The notes under the pieces were generated by a model. That model worked only from the letters and a program-made list of their open reading frames with translations, searched no databases and was not told the DNA's origin. Both the position numbers and the translations under genes were made by a program. A DNA stretch of 7,525 nt from positions 1 to 7,525 of the forward strand of contig CAYGWP010000141.1 of the NCBI GenBank assembly GCA_964353455.1. The letters run 5' to 3'. The DNA is from CAYGWP01 sp964353455. Lineage in GTDB: Bacteria > Planctomycetota > Phycisphaerae > FEN-1346. Below are positions 1 to 5,740 of the stretch, piece by piece; positions within the stretch are counted from its first letter, which is position 1, and every line of letters begins with the position of its first letter.

Positions 1-11
1 CGCCGCGTGTG

Positions 12-32
12 GCGCCTCCGAACGGGAGGCGC
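12..32. other. GC-rich hairpin upstream of the E2 gene
   Basis: An 8-bp perfect inverted repeat (GCGCCTCC at 12-19, GGAGGCGC at 25-32) with a 5-base loop. Its right arm overlaps the next hairpin (29-56) by four bases, so only one of the two can form fully at a time. No T-run follows on either strand, so it is not a standard intrinsic terminator. It lies just upstream of the E2 gene; what precedes it is outside the window. Confidence 0.5.
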
Positions 33-56
33 GGCGGGTCGGGAGACCCGCCGCGC
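29..56. repeat. Dispersed hairpin repeat, copy 1
   Basis: A 28-bp inverted repeat with 12-bp arms and a GGGA-type loop. It matches the terminator hairpin at 2411-2438 at 26 of 28 positions. The two differences are G here for A there, at repeat positions 8 and 13. Unlike that copy, this one has no adjacent T-run on either strand. It sits 24 bp before the E2 start codon. Two near-identical palindromes 2.4 kb apart in unrelated intergenic contexts suggest a dispersed repeat family rather than independent terminators. Confidence 0.7.
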
Positions 57-80
57 ACATATTCGATCGTAAAGGGCTCT

Positions 81-1406
81 ATGATCCAGAAAGTCACGCT
101 TCCCAAACTTGGCGAAACGGTTGAGGTCTCGACCATCGAGAAGTGGCTGAAAAAGGAGGGCGACGCCGTCTCGGTCGGCGACATCCTCTGCGAGATCACC
201 ACCGACAAGGCCACCCTTGAGGTTGAGAGTTATCACCGCGGGACGCTCCTGAGGATCGTCGCCCCGACGGGCGTTGAGTTGCCGGTCGGCACGCTCATCG
301 CGGTCATCGGCGAGCGGGGCGAGAAGGTGCCCGAGGAACTTCTCGCGGGGACGGCCGCAGCGCCTGCCGCAAAGGCCGCGGCGGCAAAGGCTGCGACGGC
401 CGCTGCCGCCGAGACAGCGGCTGTGACCGCGGGGCCGGCCGGGCGCATCGTCGCCTCGCCGCGCGCAAAGAGCCGGGCACGCGAACTCGGCGTCGCGCTC
501 GCCGCCGTCCGCGGAAGCGGCCCCGGCGGGCGCATCGTTGAGTCCGACGTCCAGGCCGCAGCCAAGTCGGCCCCGCGCGTTAAGGCCACTCCCGTGGCTC
601 GCAAGATGGCCGCCCAGGCGGGCGTGGACCTGGCCGCAGTCTCGGGCGGCGGGCATCGCGGCAAGGTAACTAAGGAAGATGTGCTCCGCCACGCCGCCGC
701 GCCGGCGCCCGCCGCTCAGGGCAAGCCGGGCGAGGTCGTCCCCCTGTCGGCCATGCGCCGCATCATCGCCGGGCGGATGCTCGACTCCAAGCGCACCGTG
801 CCGTGCTACTACCTGGAGATGGATGCCGATGCGACGGACCTGGTGTGCCTCCGCAACAAGTTGAACGCCAGGGGCGACCAGGGCAAGATCACATTCAACG
901 ATTTCATTCTGAGGGCGTGCGGGATGGCGCTGAGGGCGTTTCCGGTCGTGAACAGCCGGTGGTCGGCCGGCGGCATCGAGCGGCGCTCGGAGGTGAACGT
1001 CGGCTTCGCGGTCGCCCTGGACGACGGCCTCATCGTGCCGGTCGTGCGAAGCGCAGATGCCAAGGCGCTGCGGCAGATCAGTGCCGAGGCGGCCGACCTG
1101 ACGGAGCGGGCGCGCTCGAAGAAACTGCTGCCCGAGGAGTACCAGGGCGGCTGCATGACGATCTCGAACCTCGGGATGTTCGGCATCAGGAGTTTCATCG
1201 CGGTGGTGAACCCCGGCGAGAGCACGGTCATGGGCCTCGGGATGATCGAAGACCGCGTGGTCTGCCGGCAGGGCGGCATCCAGGTCCGCAAGATGATGAC
1301 CCTGACGCTCTCGGTTGACCACCGCCTGGTGGACGGGGCGGTGGGGGCGCAGTTCCTCGAAGCCATCCGCGACCTGCTGGAGGCGCCGACGAAACTCGTC
1401 GACTAA
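81..1406 (+). CDS. pdhC: Dihydrolipoamide acetyltransferase (E2), pyruvate dehydrogenase type
   Basis: The E2 core of a 2-oxo acid dehydrogenase complex. It moves the acyl group from lipoamide to CoA in the cytoplasm. The start chosen is ATG at 81, preceded by AAAGGG at 71-76; the open frame runs back to position 9 but through a repeat hairpin. The product is 441 aa. Residues 1-80 are a lipoyl domain with the lipoylated lysine at K43 (TTDKAT). An Ala/Lys-rich linker covers about 90-117. Two tandem peripheral subunit-binding domains follow at about 125-160 and 169-205. The catalytic domain runs from about 215 to the end, with the active-site motif DHRLVDG (H414, D418). TISNLGMFGI and DHRLVDGAVGAQ resemble pyruvate dehydrogenase E2 more than 2-oxoglutarate or branched-chain E2, but the E1 partner genes are not in view, so substrate is inferred. 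The doubled binding domain is unusual. Family assignment is very secure. Confidence 0.95.
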   Translation: MIQKVTLPKLGETVEVSTIEKWLKKEGDAVSVGDILCEITTDKATLEVESYHRGTLLRIVAPTGVELPVGTLIAVIGERGEKVPEELLAGTAAAPAAKAAAAKAATAAAAETAAVTAGPAGRIVASPRAKSRARELGVALAAVRGSGPGGRIVESDVQAAAKSAPRVKATPVARKMAAQAGVDLAAVSGGGHRGKVTKEDVLRHAAAPAPAAQGKPGEVVPLSAMRRIIAGRMLDSKRTVPCYYLEMDADATDLVCLRNKLNARGDQGKITFNDFILRACGMALRAFPVVNSRWSAGGIERRSEVNVGFAVALDDGLIVPVVRSADAKALRQISAEAADLTERARSKKLLPEEYQGGCMTISNLGMFGIRSFIAVVNPGESTVMGLGMIEDRVVCRQGGIQVRKMMTLTLSVDHRLVDGAVGAQFLEAIRDLLEAPTKLVD

Positions 1407-1407
1407 A

Positions 1408-1502
1408 GATTACGGCGAATATCGAATAACGAACACCGAAGTCGCGCCGAGGCGCCGATTTCACTTCGTAATTCGGCGTTCAGTGTTCGGCGTTCGGTAA
1501 TC
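1408..1502. repeat. Inverted repeat made of tandem heptads, between convergent genes
   Basis: A 95-bp imperfect palindrome ends in GATTAC (1408-1413) and GTAATC (1497-1502). The left arm holds four consecutive 7-bp units beginning CGAA (1416-1443). The right arm holds five consecutive 7-bp units beginning TTC, usually TTCG (1465-1499). It starts two bases after the E2 stop codon and ends nine bases before the stop codon of the converging gene, filling the intergenic space exactly. A folded transcript of either strand could act as a bidirectional terminator or 3' stabiliser, but there is no T-run. It may equally be a dispersed repeat that settled in a neutral spot. Confidence 0.75.
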
Positions 1503-1511
1503 GTCGTATCA

Positions 1512-2297
1512 CTACGGCACAAGCACCATCCACGCAACGTACGCCAAGGCCGCGATTGCGCCTGCCGCCAGCATTATCGCAGCGCTGGCAAGGAACCCCA
1601 GCCGCCGGTGCGCCCTGAGGAACATCGTCTGGTACTCAAACAATATCTGTCGATGGCTGGATTCCAGCACGCCGATGGCCTTGAGGTTCCGCCGCGAACT
1701 CTCTTCGACCGTCTTGAGGGCCGCTCGTAGGCCCGTAAGGCCGTCGAGCATCGACTCAAGGACCAGGGCCTGCCGCCCGAGGAGTTTGTTGGTCTCGCGC
1801 GCGGCCTCGACGTGCGTGACGGCGAGGTCCGGCAGTCGGCGGACGGCCGCGGCAATCGTGCGGGTGGCCTGGCGATGGCCTTCCATCTCGCCGGCCATGC
1901 GCTGGAGCGACTCGGCGCCGGCGGCCCGGTCGGCCACGGACTCCGCGATCCGCGCGGGCAGTTCCTCCAGGGCCGACATCCACGCCGGGTCGAGCGGGTC
2001 GAGGCGCGAAGCGGGGGGCGCCGCGTATGCGGAAGCGCCGGCCCCGGTGAGGGGGAGCGCCCGCGGCCTTGCGCCCGCGGCTCGATCACCCTCCCAAACC
2101 GATGGTTCTTCGGCGGGGTCGGGCGACATCAGGCTCGCGCGGGCGATGCCCGCGGCGGCGGCCCCGGCCCCGGCCAGGGCCAGCCCGGCATCGACCTCGC
2201 CCGGCCCCAGCGAGCAACGTCTGGGCGCCCCTGGCGCGGCAGATTGGCTGCGCTTGCCCGGGAACCACCGCTTCATCCGTTCCAGGAATCCGATCAT
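1512..2297 (-). CDS. Hypothetical protein with C-terminal membrane anchor
   Basis: I do not recognise this 261-aa protein. It begins with a short basic, amphipathic-looking stretch (residues 1-16). A low-complexity Ala/Gly/Pro-rich region follows (about 17-105). Residues 108-225 are charged and helix-prone and could form a coiled coil. One hydrophobic segment at the extreme C-terminus (about 233-260, rich in Ala, Leu and Ile) should span the membrane. With no signal peptide, the likely topology is tail-anchored, with the bulk in the cytoplasm. The start is the ATG at 2297, with a weak GGAAAG about ten bases upstream; the in-frame Met at residue 8 is an alternative. It lies downstream of the frr terminator in the same direction, so it probably has its own promoter, though I could not identify one. 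The C-terminal hydrophobic segment and clean helical pattern make it more likely real than a GC-rich shadow frame. Confidence 0.65.
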   Translation of the reverse strand: MIGFLERMKRWFPGKRSQSAAPGAPRRCSLGPGEVDAGLALAGAGAAAAGIARASLMSPDPAEEPSVWEGDRAAGARPRALPLTGAGASAYAAPPASRLDPLDPAWMSALEELPARIAESVADRAAGAESLQRMAGEMEGHRQATRTIAAAVRRLPDLAVTHVEAARETNKLLGRQALVLESMLDGLTGLRAALKTVEESSRRNLKAIGVLESSHRQILFEYQTMFLRAHRRLGFLASAAIMLAAGAIAALAYVAWMVLVP

Positions 2298-2404
2298 GGT
2301 CGTATCGCTTTCCGGCGGGGAAGGCCGAAGTGTCCGCGCAGGCGGCGCGCACTGGAGCCCCTCGCTCCCTTCGGTTATCGGACGCAGAGGGACGGCGCCA
2401 TGAG
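2298..2404. other. Intergenic stretch between the operon terminator and the hypothetical gene
   Basis: About 107 bp with no convincing gene. It should contain the promoter of the minus-strand gene ending at 1512, but no good -35/-10 pair is visible. The only structure noted is a 5-bp inverted repeat (GGAGC 2354-2358, GCTCC 2364-2368). Confidence 0.4.
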
Positions 2405-2438
2405 AAAAAAGCGCGGCAGGTCAGGAGACCCGCCGCGC
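2405..2438 (-). terminator. Intrinsic terminator of the rpsB-tsf-pyrH-frr operon
   Basis: Read on the minus strand, a 12-bp stem with one G-U pair and a TCCT loop (2438 down to 2411) is followed directly by six T residues (2410-2405). This is a textbook rho-independent terminator, 55 bp after the frr stop codon. The stem is nearly the same sequence as the hairpin at 29-56. Confidence 0.9.
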
Positions 2439-2461
2439 GATGCCTGGCTGGAAACCGCACG

Positions 2462-2480
2462 CGCGCCCCTTTGGGGCGCG
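2462..2480 (-). other. Second hairpin in the frr 3' untranslated region
   Basis: A perfect 8-bp stem (CGCGCCCC/GGGGCGCG) with a 3-base loop, lying between the frr stop and the intrinsic terminator. No T-run follows, so it more likely protects the mRNA 3' end or assists pausing than terminates by itself. Confidence 0.55.
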
Positions 2481-2493
2481 GCCAAAAGTGGAA

Positions 2494-3054
2494 TCAGACT
2501 TCCATGATTTCGGCGGTCTTGTGTTTCAGGGTCTCATCCACGTCCTTCTCGTGGCTGTGGACGAGTTCGGTGGCGTCCTCGTGTGCCTTGCGGGAATCAT
2601 CCTCGCTCATCGCCTTGGCCTTCTCCTCGGCATCGACGTGCTTGATGGCGTCGCGGCGGATATTGCGCATGGCGACCTTCGTCTCCTCGGCCATCTCCCT
2701 GATCTGGTGCACGAGTTGCTTTCGCCGCTCCTCCGAGAGGGGCGGAATCGCAAGGCGGATGACCTTGCCGTCGAGCGCCGGCGTGATCCCCAGTTCCGAG
2801 GCCTGGATGCCCTTCGCGATCCCGGCGAGCGAGCCGGGATCGTACGGCTTGATGACTATCAGGAGCGGGTCCGGCACGGTGATGGCGGCCAGTTGCCTGA
2901 GTTCCGTGGGGCTGCCGTAGTAGTCCACGCGGAGGTGTTCGACCAATCCGGCCGAGGCACGGCCCGTCCGCACGGTGCGGAACTGGGCCTTCAGGTGCTC
3001 GACGGCCTTGTCCATCTTGTCTTCGGCTTCCAGGAGGATGTCGTCGGCTGGCAC
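2494..3054 (-). CDS. frr: Ribosome recycling factor
   Basis: Works with EF-G to split post-termination ribosomes so that subunits can be reused; cytoplasmic and essential in most bacteria. The 186-aa product matches the usual length of about 185. The three-helix-bundle signature is visible: RTGRAS at residues 29-34, then YYGSPTELRQLA, then PPLSEERRKQLV, and finally the conserved NIRRDA. The start is GTG at 3054, two bases after the pyrH stop codon. It has GGAG at 3065-3062 (inside the end of pyrH) seven bases upstream. This start reproduces the family N-terminus; the longer frame to 3162 would only add pyrH antisense-like residues. It is the last gene of the operon and is followed by an intrinsic terminator. 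The tight junction suggests translational coupling to pyrH. Confidence 0.97.
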   Translation of the reverse strand: MPADDILLEAEDKMDKAVEHLKAQFRTVRTGRASAGLVEHLRVDYYGSPTELRQLAAITVPDPLLIVIKPYDPGSLAGIAKGIQASELGITPALDGKVIRLAIPPLSEERRKQLVHQIREMAEETKVAMRNIRRDAIKHVDAEEKAKAMSEDDSRKAHEDATELVHSHEKDVDETLKHKTAEIMEV

Positions 3055-3056
3055 TC

Positions 3057-3776
3057 TTAGTCTCCGATACGGGTCCCGACCTGTTCGCCGGCGATGACGC
3101 GGCGGATGTTCCCCTCGCGCTTCAGGTCGAAGACGATGATGGGGATGTGGTTGTCCTTGCACAGGGTGATGGCGGCCACGTCGATGATCTTCAGGTGCTG
3201 ATTCACGACGTCGTCATACGTCAATTGTGTGTACCGGGTGGCCTTGGGGTTCTTGTTGGGGTCGTCGGAATAGACGGCATCGACCTTGGTGGCCTTAAGG
3301 AGCACCTCGGCCCCGAGTTCGCTGGCCCGGAGGGCCGCGCACGTGTCGGTGGTGAAGAACGGGTTGCCCGTGCCGCCGGCCAGGATGACGATGCGTTTCT
3401 TCTCGAGGTGGCGGATGCAGCGGCGGCGGATGAACGGCTCGGCCACGTCCTTCATCTCTATGGCGCACTGGACGCGGGTGTCGGCCCCGATGGATTCCAG
3501 GCAGTCCTGTAGCGCCAGGGCGTTGATGACCGTGGCGACCATGCCCATGTAGTCGGCGGTGGCGCGTTTGACGTTGGCGATCTGGGAGAAGTGGCCGCCG
3601 CGGAGGAAGTTGCCGCCGCCGACGACGACCGCCAGTTCGCAGCCCGTCTGGAGGACCTCTTTGGCCTGGCGGGCGATGGTCCGCACTTCCTCGGCGTCCA
3701 GGCCGAACTGGCCGGGCTTACAGAAGCCCTCGCCACTGACCTTCAGCAGGACCCGCTTATAGGCAGAGGCGGCCAT
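3057..3776 (-). CDS. pyrH: UMP kinase
   Basis: Phosphorylates UMP to UDP with ATP in pyrimidine nucleotide synthesis; a cytoplasmic hexamer of the amino-acid kinase fold, unrelated to eukaryotic UMP/CMP kinases. The 239-aa product has the family's length and motifs. These are LLKVSGE (K12) near the N-terminus, VVVGGGNFLRGG (52-61) for phosphate binding, ATADYMGM with D75 for UMP binding, AGGTGNPFFTTDT (133-145), and VDAVYSDDPNKNP near 165-177. The ATG at 3776 is preceded by GAGGAG (3786-3781) with a four-base gap. It lies 12 bp after tsf and 2 bp before frr, the conserved bacterial order. Nothing in the sequence looks degraded. In other bacteria this enzyme is inhibited by UTP and often activated by GTP; the sequence itself does not show which applies here. 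Confidence 0.97.
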   Translation of the reverse strand: MAASAYKRVLLKVSGEGFCKPGQFGLDAEEVRTIARQAKEVLQTGCELAVVVGGGNFLRGGHFSQIANVKRATADYMGMVATVINALALQDCLESIGADTRVQCAIEMKDVAEPFIRRRCIRHLEKKRIVILAGGTGNPFFTTDTCAALRASELGAEVLLKATKVDAVYSDDPNKNPKATRYTQLTYDDVVNQHLKIIDVAAITLCKDNHIPIIVFDLKREGNIRRVIAGEQVGTRIGD

Positions 3777-3788
3777 GGCGCTCCTCGG

Positions 3789-4391
3789 CTATTCGGGTGC
3801 CGTCTCGCCGACCTCGAACCGGGCGAACCGCCGGATCACCACGTTCTCGCCCGTCTTCTGGATAAGTTCCGTCAGCACGTCCTTGACGGAGCGTTCCTGG
3901 TCCTTGACGAACGGCTGCTCAAGGAGGACGTGGTCGGCGTACCACTTATTGAGTTTGCCCTCGACGATCTTCTCGATGACGTTTTCGGGCTTCTTGCCGG
4001 CGACCTGCTCGCGTGCGATGCGTTTTTCGGTCTCGACGAGCGCCGCCGGGATTTCCTCGCGCCGCAAGGCCATGGGCGACGAGGCGCAGATGTGCAGGCA
4101 CAGGTCGTTCAGGAATACGCCGAACTGCTCGTTCTTCGCCACGAAGTCGGTCTCGCAGTCCACCTCGACCAGGACGCCGACCTTGCCGTTGTGGTGGATG
4201 TATGAGGCGATGCGTCCCTGTGCGGCGGTCCGGCCGGCCTTCTTCTGGGCGGTCGCCAGGCCCTTCTTGCGCAGGACCTCGACAGCCTTATCGGGGTTGC
4301 CGCCGGATTCCTCCAGGGCCTTCTTGCATTCCATCATGCCCTGGCCGGTGCGCTCCCGCAGTTTCCTGACTTCCTCTGCACTGATGGCCAT
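3789..4391 (-). CDS. tsf: Translation elongation factor Ts
   Basis: Guanine-nucleotide exchange factor that releases GDP from EF-Tu so it can bind GTP and aminoacyl-tRNA again. From the ATG at 4391 the product is 200 aa. An N-terminal UBA-like domain (about 1-50) contains LRERTGQGMMECKKAL. The EF-Tu-contacting motif ETDFVAKN follows at 80-87. The C-terminal part has LLEQPFVKD and ends in RFARFEVGE. The length is that of the short, Thermus-like form rather than the ~283-aa E. coli form, which has an enlarged core and coiled coil. An upstream in-frame TTG at 4412 would add seven residues, but GAGGAG at 4406-4401 lies inside that extension, nine bases before the ATG, so the ATG is favoured. It is separated from rpsB by 83 bp and from pyrH by 12 bp. 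Confidence 0.96.
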   Translation of the reverse strand: MAISAEEVRKLRERTGQGMMECKKALEESGGNPDKAVEVLRKKGLATAQKKAGRTAAQGRIASYIHHNGKVGVLVEVDCETDFVAKNEQFGVFLNDLCLHICASSPMALRREEIPAALVETEKRIAREQVAGKKPENVIEKIVEGKLNKWYADHVLLEQPFVKDQERSVKDVLTELIQKTGENVVIRRFARFEVGETAPE

Positions 4392-4400
4392 CGAAGGATG

Positions 4401-4406
4401 CTCCTC
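4401..4406 (-). promoter_or_regulatory. Shine-Dalgarno site deciding the tsf start
   Basis: GAGGAG on the minus strand, nine bases before the ATG at 4391. It lies inside the possible TTG-initiated extension (4412), which argues against that longer start. Confidence 0.75.
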
Positions 4407-4435
4407 ATTCAATTGCGGATTGTGGATCGGTTAGC

Positions 4436-4453
4436 CGCCGCGCTCGCGCGGCG
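4436..4453 (-). other. Hairpin in the rpsB-tsf gap
   Basis: An 8-bp perfect GC palindrome around a two-base centre, 21 bp after the rpsB stop codon. It is the only structure in the 83-bp gap. There is no T-run. It could attenuate or process the message between rpsB and tsf, but in DNA this GC-rich chance palindromes are common. Confidence 0.35.
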
Positions 4454-4474
4454 CTGGCGGCCGCTGCGCACACG

Positions 4475-5371
4475 TTACTTCTTCTCAGGCGCCGCATCCG
4501 GCGCGGGGGCCGCCGCGGGCCCGGCGCCGGCGGCATCCTGCATGGCCGGGTGCGGCTTAGGCAGCGGCATCTCGGGCACCGGGCGGTCCTCGGGCGACTT
4601 GGGAGGGCGCCCGGCGGCGCGCGCCCGCGGGCGGCTGGCCGCACGGACGAGGGCCTGGCCCTCGCCCTCTGCTGCGGCGCGGGCGGCGCGGTTGGCGCGG
4701 CCCTCGGCCACGGCGTCCGCCAGGTGCTTCATCACGATCTCAATGGCCCGCATCGCATCATCGTTGCCGGGGATGACGACGGCCAGGTCGTCGGGATCGG
4801 CCTCGGTGTCGGCCAGGGCGACGACGGGGATTTCGAGTTTCTTTGCCTCGCGGATGGCATTCTTCTCGCGGCAGGGGTCAACGATGATGAGCGCCCCCGG
4901 CATGCGCTCCAGGCCGCGCAGCCCTTCAAGGTTCCGCTTCATCTTGCGGTGCTCGCGCTGGATCTGGGAGATCATCTTCTTGGAATTATCGTTGATGGCG
5001 CCCGAGGCCACCAGTTCGTCGAGTTCGTCCAGGCGCGACATCCGCGACCGGATGGTCCGGAAGTTCGTGAGCGTGCCGCCAAGCCATCGGTAACTGACGT
5101 AGGGCATGGAGCAGCGCTTGGCTTCCTGCTCGACGGCCGCGCGGGCCTGGCGCTTCGTGCCGACGAAGATGACGTCCTTGCCCTCGGCCACGAGGCGCGT
5201 CAGGAACTTCCTGGCCCGGACGATGCCCTTGACGGTCTCCTTCAGGTCGATGATGTGGATGAAGTTCCGCCGCCCGAAAATATACGGCGCCATCTTGGGG
5301 TTCCAACGGCTCGCCGGATGCCCGAAATGGATGCCGGCGTCGATCAACTCCTGCACTTGCAGATTCTCCAA
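4475..5371 (-). CDS. rpsB: 30S ribosomal protein S2
   Basis: Component of the small ribosomal subunit; binds late in assembly near the mRNA exit side and is needed to hold S1 where present. The 298-aa product has the S2 signatures GIHFGHPASRWNPKMAPYIF (14-33), VGTKRQARAAVEQEA, the YRWLGGTLTNFRTI segment, and ADTEADPDDLAVVIPGNDDA. The core ends near residue 226. A further ~70-residue Arg-, Ala- and Pro-rich tail of low complexity explains the excess over the usual ~240 aa. The start codon is TTG at 5371, supported by GGGAGGAG at 5387-5380 with an ideal eight-base gap. There is no ATG that gives the conserved N-terminus. It is the first gene of the rpsB-tsf-pyrH-frr operon, driven by the promoter at 5435-5461. 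Confidence 0.97.
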   Translation of the reverse strand: MENLQVQELIDAGIHFGHPASRWNPKMAPYIFGRRNFIHIIDLKETVKGIVRARKFLTRLVAEGKDVIFVGTKRQARAAVEQEAKRCSMPYVSYRWLGGTLTNFRTIRSRMSRLDELDELVASGAINDNSKKMISQIQREHRKMKRNLEGLRGLERMPGALIIVDPCREKNAIREAKKLEIPVVALADTEADPDDLAVVIPGNDDAMRAIEIVMKHLADAVAEGRANRAARAAAEGEGQALVRAASRPRARAAGRPPKSPEDRPVPEMPLPKPHPAMQDAAGAGPAAAPAPDAAPEKK

Positions 5372-5379
5372 ATGCCTTG

Positions 5380-5387
5380 CTCCTCCC
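5380..5387 (-). promoter_or_regulatory. Strong Shine-Dalgarno supporting the TTG start of rpsB
   Basis: GGGAGGAG on the minus strand, eight bases before the TTG at 5371. The near-perfect anti-16S match probably compensates for the weak initiation codon. Confidence 0.85.
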
Positions 5388-5410
5388 GTTCTATGCGCGC
5401 AGACAATTCC

Positions 5411-5426
5411 CTCGCACCAGTGCGAA
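5411..5426 (-). other. Small stem-loop at the 5' end of the rpsB leader
   Basis: TCGCAC/GTGCGA pair as a 6-bp stem with a two-base centre at 5412-5425. Given the promoter position, it would lie within the first ~20 bases of the transcript. It might stabilise the 5' end; I see no recognisable S2-binding autoregulatory fold. Confidence 0.35.
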
Positions 5427-5434
5427 GCGGGTAA

Positions 5435-5461
5435 ATTATACCCCCGAGGCTGTTATGTCAA
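5435..5461 (-). promoter_or_regulatory. Sigma70-type promoter of the rpsB operon
   Basis: On the minus strand, consensus TTGACA (5461-5456) and consensus TATAAT (5440-5435) are separated by 15 bp. The predicted start of transcription is near 5428, giving a leader of about 55 bases before the TTG of rpsB. Both boxes are perfect, but the spacer is two bases short of the optimum of 17; TAATTT at 17 bp is a weaker alternative -10. The position and the absence of other candidates make this the likely operon promoter. Confidence 0.85.
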
Positions 5462-5469
5462 GCCTTTTC

Positions 5470-5493
5470 CACCGGCTGGTTTCACCGGCTGGT
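5470..5493. repeat. Direct repeat of a dyad motif upstream of the rpsB -35 box
   Basis: The 11-mer CACCGGCTGGT occurs at 5470-5480 and 5483-5493, a 13-bp period. Each copy is itself a partial dyad (ACC...GGT). They lie 9 bp upstream of the -35 box on the operon strand, where an activator or repressor could bind. This may also be chance duplication. Confidence 0.45.
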
Positions 5494-5510
5494 GTCGACT
5501 CAAGGCGCTC

Positions 5511-5614
5511 GCTAGTGCCTTGTCAGTCCTCACATGATGAGTAGCCGGGTGGCACGGCCACGCTGTTCTGCGTGGCCGTGCCACCCTTGAGTTGACGCTT
5601 GACAAAGCACTAGC
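5511..5614. repeat. MITE-like palindromic element, ~104 bp, non-coding
   Basis: The ends are an inverted repeat of 15 bp with one mismatch (GCTAGTGC... at 5511-5525, ...GCACTAGC at 5600-5614). Inside is a perfect 17-bp inverted repeat (5547-5563 and 5570-5586) around the loop TGTTCT, starting GGGTGGCACGGCCACG. A further pair, 5494-5505 with 5585-5596 (11 of 12), crosses the outer pair rather than nesting with it. No open frame and no T-run are present. It lies upstream of the rpsB promoter and so outside that mRNA. It could be a non-autonomous transposable element or the remains of an old terminator. No clear target duplication is visible. Confidence 0.55.
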
Positions 5615-5653
5615 CCGCCACTATCCGTCGGCGCACCCACCAGCGACACCATG

Positions 5654-5675
5654 GTAATGGGTCAGTTACGTGCGC
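5654..5675 (+). repeat. Left terminal inverted repeat of the IS
   Basis: 22 bases, an exact reverse complement of 7504-7525. After base 22 similarity to the other end drops to chance-like levels. Confidence 0.95.
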
Positions 5676-5688
5676 CTGCGGTGCGGTC

Positions 5689-5711
5689 GGGGGGGCACGG
5701 TGGGGAAGGGG
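5689..5711 (+). other. G-run cluster (possible G-quadruplex) in the left subterminal region
   Basis: Seven consecutive G (5689-5695), then four (5702-5705) and four (5708-5711). The seven-G run can supply two tracts, meeting the usual four-tract pattern with loops of seven bases or fewer. It lies 13 bp inside the left end and just before a T-rich tract (5726-5738). Confidence 0.5.
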
Positions 5712-5740
5712 TCGGCCGCGAAGAGTTTTTCTTTTTTTGC

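Noticed and set aside
9..80. Extension of the E2 protein upstream to position 9
   Set aside because: The added residues would be encoded by two overlapping hairpins, one of which is a repeat found elsewhere. The family N-terminus starts at the ATG at 81, which has its own AAAGGG.
809..1366. Long antisense open frame opposite the E2 gene
   Set aside because: It mirrors a well-conserved gene in GC-rich DNA and shows no recognisable domain. The same holds for the plus-strand frames at 3591-4205 and 4550-5434 opposite pyrH/tsf and rpsB.
1416..1499. Heptad units as a CRISPR-like array
   Set aside because: Units are 7 bp, contiguous, and change orientation in the middle. There are no spacers and no cas genes.
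3055..3162. Longer frr start at 3162
   Set aside because: The extra 36 residues overlap pyrH and are basic, unstructured shadow sequence. The GTG at 3054 gives the standard length and has a good ribosome site.
5599..5627. Plus-strand promoter TTGACA-17-TATCCG leaving the palindromic element toward the IS
   Set aside because: The -10 matches consensus at only half its positions and no gene starts soon after; the -35 match is part of the inverted repeat.
5726..5738. T-tract as a rho-independent terminator protecting the IS from outside transcription
   Set aside because: No stable stem lies immediately before it. Its place directly upstream of a strong -35 box fits an UP-like element better.
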